Program-made: the position numbers and the translations under genes
Part shown: in pieces, positions 38,572-40,160 of the stretch
How positions within the stretch are numbered: position 1 is the stretch's first letter
How the letters are laid out: the number at the start of each line of letters is the position of its first letter
DNA from: Christensenella sp. UBA3792
GTDB lineage: Bacteria > Bacillota > Clostridia > Christensenellales > CAG-138
Direction of reading: 5' to 3'
Assembly (NCBI GenBank): GCA_002369195.1
Contig: DFEW01000071.1
Span: 1 to 40,160 of the forward strand
Length of the DNA stretch: 40,160 bases
The notes under the pieces: model-generated
Told to the model about the DNA's origin: nothing
What the model saw: the letters and a program-made list of their open reading frames with translations, nothing else
Databases searched by the model: none

Positions 38572-38670
38572 TGTCATTCTGAGCCGAAGGCGAAGAATCT
38601 CTGAACGCAAGATTGAATACATCATAGTTTTACTCTGAGATCCTTCCTCGCTTCGCTCCTCAGGATGACA
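38572..38670. repeat. MITE-like palindromic repeat (TGTCATTCTGAG family)
   Basis: The ends TGTCATTCTGAGCCGAAGG and (reverse complement of) CGCTCCTCAGGATGACA are imperfect inverted repeats of about 35 bases, enclosing AT-rich DNA. The outer words TGTCAT.CTGAG and CTCAG.ATGACA are a motif I know as very widespread in intergenic DNA of many gut bacteria. No transposase is inside. Confidence 0.8.
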
Positions 38671-38789
38671 TTCTTATTCTGGAAGAGCGCACTTATACAC
38701 CACCATGCGGCGGTGATACCCTGATGCATCGGGATGTGCGTATGGATTTCCCATACAAAGGAAAACGGATTGCATCATCTGCATTCCGT

Positions 38790-39008
38790 TTATAATATCT
38801 GATCTGTATTTGAAGGTACATATTGCATGATTTGCTCTACTGAACAATCCAAGATTCGACATAAGTCGTTTATTGTTGTCGTATTTAATGGTTTGTTCTT
38901 TCGCAGCTTGTCTATGGTCGAACTGGATAGATGATGCTTTACAATCAACGTATAAGTCGATTCACCGGACGCTTTCAATGTATTCCAAAACGGCTCATAG
39001 ACGATCAT
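38790..39008 (-). CDS. Small XRE-type helix-turn-helix regulator
   Basis: The 72-residue protein is little more than a Cro/CI-type DNA-binding domain: STYTLIVKHHLSSSTIDKLRKN followed by LNTTTINDLCRILDCSVEQIMQY, the standard HTH plus last helix. ATG 39006-39008 has GGAGGTG 8 bases upstream; a longer frame to 39113 would cross the divergent promoter. It faces away from the next two genes and likely represses their shared promoter region. AT-rich compared with the genome average. Confidence 0.85.
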   Translation of the reverse strand: MIVYEPFWNTLKASGESTYTLIVKHHLSSSTIDKLRKNKPLNTTTINDLCRILDCSVEQIMQYVPSNTDQIL

Positions 39009-39050
39009 ATTTTCACCTCCATGATTGCATTGTATTTTCTGATTTCTTTC

Positions 39051-39079
39051 TTGACTATGGTCGTTATCGAGACTATAAT
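39051..39079 (+). promoter_or_regulatory. Promoter of the small-gene/lipoprotein pair
   Basis: TTGACT (39051-39056) and perfect TATAAT (39074-39079), 17-base spacer. It lies in the 93-base gap between the XRE gene and the small gene, a natural operator region. Confidence 0.88.
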
Positions 39080-39101
39080 GAAAGAAAAAAGGAGAAAGGG
39101 T

Positions 39102-39326
39102 ATGGGCAAACATCCGAGATTAGAAAACTTAAACTCGTTATTCGCTTCTAACAAAGACTTTTCATTAACAGATGAGCAATATGAAAAAAAGACGGGTATT
39201 CCATTACCGAAAAAGATTGATTATATTTTGAAAAGATCTGCGCTTGCTAAAAAATGCAAGCAGTTGGGATACTCTATGACCGTACAGGAAAAAATCGTGT
39301 TTTTCAGAAAGGATAAAAAGCAATGA
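39102..39326 (+). CDS. Small basic protein of unknown function
   Basis: The 74-residue, Lys-rich soluble protein (LTDEQYEKKTGIPLPKKIDYIL, then SALAKKCKQLGY, MTVQEKIVFFRK) has no signal or membrane segment and I do not recognise it. The pattern 'YEKKTGIPLPKKxDYxLKRSALAKxCKxLGY' suggests two or three helices. ATG 39102 has AAGGAG upstream; ATG 39078 is excluded because it overlaps the -10 box. It overlaps the lipoprotein gene by four bases. Confidence 0.75.
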   Translation: MGKHPRLENLNSLFASNKDFSLTDEQYEKKTGIPLPKKIDYILKRSALAKKCKQLGYSMTVQEKIVFFRKDKKQ

Positions 39327-39901
39327 AGCGCATAGTGTGTCTTACCCTTGTAGCAGTTTTCCTAATCACCCTTTGTTCTTGTAAAAGCATCACAATCCAT
39401 ATTGGACCGGCAGAAACCGAAGCACCGACAGAAACGCCATATGTAGAATCCCAAGAGGAGAAAAACGAAGATATCTATCAAGAAGCAAAAGAGATGATGG
39501 AAAAATGTGACTTCTATGGTGCAAAGTCTAAATTCGAACAGATTAAAAGCTATAAAGATTCAGCACAGTATATTGAAGAATGCCAAATATTGTTCTGGGC
39601 TAAATTAAGTTATCCGTTAGCTATCAAACACCTTAAGGGGCAACTAAAAAATCCAGCATCATTACAGATTCATGGGGTTAAATTCCATGAGCCAACATCA
39701 TCGTGGATGAGTGAAGAACAAAAGAAAAAGTATGTAGGCATCACAATTGATTATTCGGCGCAAAACGGGTTCGGAGGAATGGAAAGAACCACTTTCTATG
39801 ATGCTTTGCATTCAAGTGAGGATAACTATTGGACTAAACTGCAAGACGTACCATATTGGTATTATTTAAAGAAAATCGACGTATCATCTATATCATATTA
39901 A
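39323..39901 (+). CDS. Lipoprotein of unknown function with a TPR-like segment
   Basis: The 192-residue protein has a lipoprotein signal (MKRIV..., LITLCSC lipobox, Cys ~20), an acidic Thr/Glu/Pro linker and a helical stretch (EAKEMMEKCDFYGAKSKFEQIKSYKDSAQYIEEC) typical of the short TPR-like repeats in Clostridia lipoproteins. The C-terminal ~100 residues (KGQLKNPASLQIHGVKF...GITIDYSAQNGFGG) resemble domains found in small secreted proteins, without known function. ATGA overlap with the preceding gene means they are co-translated. AT-rich. Confidence 0.75.
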   Translation: MKRIVCLTLVAVFLITLCSCKSITIHIGPAETEAPTETPYVESQEEKNEDIYQEAKEMMEKCDFYGAKSKFEQIKSYKDSAQYIEECQILFWAKLSYPLAIKHLKGQLKNPASLQIHGVKFHEPTSSWMSEEQKKKYVGITIDYSAQNGFGGMERTTFYDALHSSEDNYWTKLQDVPYWYYLKKIDVSSISY

Positions 39902-39925
39902 GCATTGTGATAATTAAAAGTGGAC

Positions 39926-39958
39926 AAAGCACAGCCTTTTCGCAAAGACTGTGCTTTT
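39926..39958 (+). terminator. Terminator after the lipoprotein gene
   Basis: AAAGCACAG (39926-39934) pairs with CTGTGCTTT (39949-39957), with TTTTGA following. Confidence 0.88.
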
Positions 39959-39959
39959 G

Positions 39960-40160
39960 AAATCCCCCTTGACAGAAAGCCTCAGAAGCCGTGTTTTCGC
40001 CACGAGCTATACATGGTACGCGCGGGAAGCGTGCGATCTTCCTCTGTAACGAAGCGCCAGCGAAGTGGAGCGTATGCGAAGGGGTGAAAACGTCGGCTAA
40101 TTTGCGGCGACAAAATAAAAGAAAGGACGCGTTCTGCGTCCTTTCTTCCTGCAAGGAATC
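39960..40160. repeat. Probable dispersed repeat at the window edge, with hairpin
   Basis: No gene is convincing here. The stretch AGCGCCAGCGAAGTGGAGCG (40051-40071) looks like a dispersed intergenic repeat type. A perfect 10-bp hairpin GAAAGGACGC-gttct-GCGTCCTTTC (40121-40145) with T-rich flank acts as a terminator for genes to either side. An open frame on the minus strand across it (39888-40154) has no ribosome binding site and no family features. Confidence 0.5.

Noticed and set aside
39888..40154. 88-codon minus-strand frame at the window edge
   Set aside because: It spans a terminator and a repeat; composition is not protein-like.
1..40160. CRISPR array
   Set aside because: I found no regularly spaced direct repeats with unique spacers and no cas gene; the repeated words in the window are REP-like, MITE-like or within the duplicated CbiK gene.

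Overview
The window looks like a chromosomal piece of a GC-rich, strictly anaerobic, Gram-positive-type bacterium, most likely a gut Clostridia lineage. The signs are an [FeFe] hydrogenase of the NADH-linked type, an oxygen-independent cobalamin pathway, lipoprotein export signals with Pro/Thr linkers, a Dlt-like envelope operon, type III pantothenate kinase and tRNAs with genomically encoded CCA ends. This placement is inferred from gene content only.

Layout. 1-1900: end of a flavin/NADH-binding hydrogenase subunit and the complete catalytic [FeFe] hydrogenase. 1974-21112: one long cobalamin locus on the plus strand, starting with a well-formed promoter and a cobalamin riboswitch. Its genes are a surface lipoprotein carrying two CbiK chelatase domains, a small lipoprotein, a BtuFCD-type importer, cbiB, cobD, cbiD, cbiL, cbiF, cbiG, cbiH, a cbiJ-cbiE-cbiT fusion, cbiA, cbiP, cbiC and a Cys-rich small protein; most neighbours overlap by 1-8 bases. 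21112-23333: a repeat, an AT-richer sigma/anti-sigma-like pair and an orphan Rhs/YD fragment. 23566-29875: a minus-strand five-gene Dlt-like operon (MBOAT, adenylating ligase, GNAT, carrier protein, SGNH+ILEI protein). 29876-31560: a gene-poor scar zone with REP-like elements, a decayed copy of the SGNH gene end and a truncated integrase. 31628-32632: an AT-rich zinc-ribbon/deoxyribosyltransferase-like protein, a candidate defence gene. 32826-33427: a structured repeat and a five-tRNA operon (Val-Asp-Phe-Gly-Cys). 33588-37913: a small zinc-ribbon membrane protein, a degenerate LCP-like protein, then coaBC facing away from an ECF S-component and coaX. 38039-40160: tRNA-Thr, a MITE-like palindrome, a divergent XRE regulator/small gene pair, a lipoprotein and a terminal repeat.

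How it fits together. The cobalamin operon joins tetrapyrrole or corrinoid capture at the surface with nearly the whole corrin-ring pathway up to cobinamide phosphate, under B12 feedback. No cytosolic cobalt chelatase is visible here; the only chelatase domains carry an export signal. The Dlt-like operon can be read as a complete machine: activate a small acid (probably an amino acid), load it on a carrier, pass it across the membrane through the MBOAT channel protein, and attach it to an envelope glycan with the SGNH protein, with an extra GNAT enzyme inside the operon. The coaBC/ECF/coaX group handles pantothenate uptake and the early steps of CoA synthesis.

The strongest candidates for something little described are the double-CbiK surface lipoprotein, the Dlt-like operon with GNAT and ILEI parts, the zinc-ribbon deoxyribosyltransferase-like protein, and a structured repeat showing a compensatory base change between its two copies.
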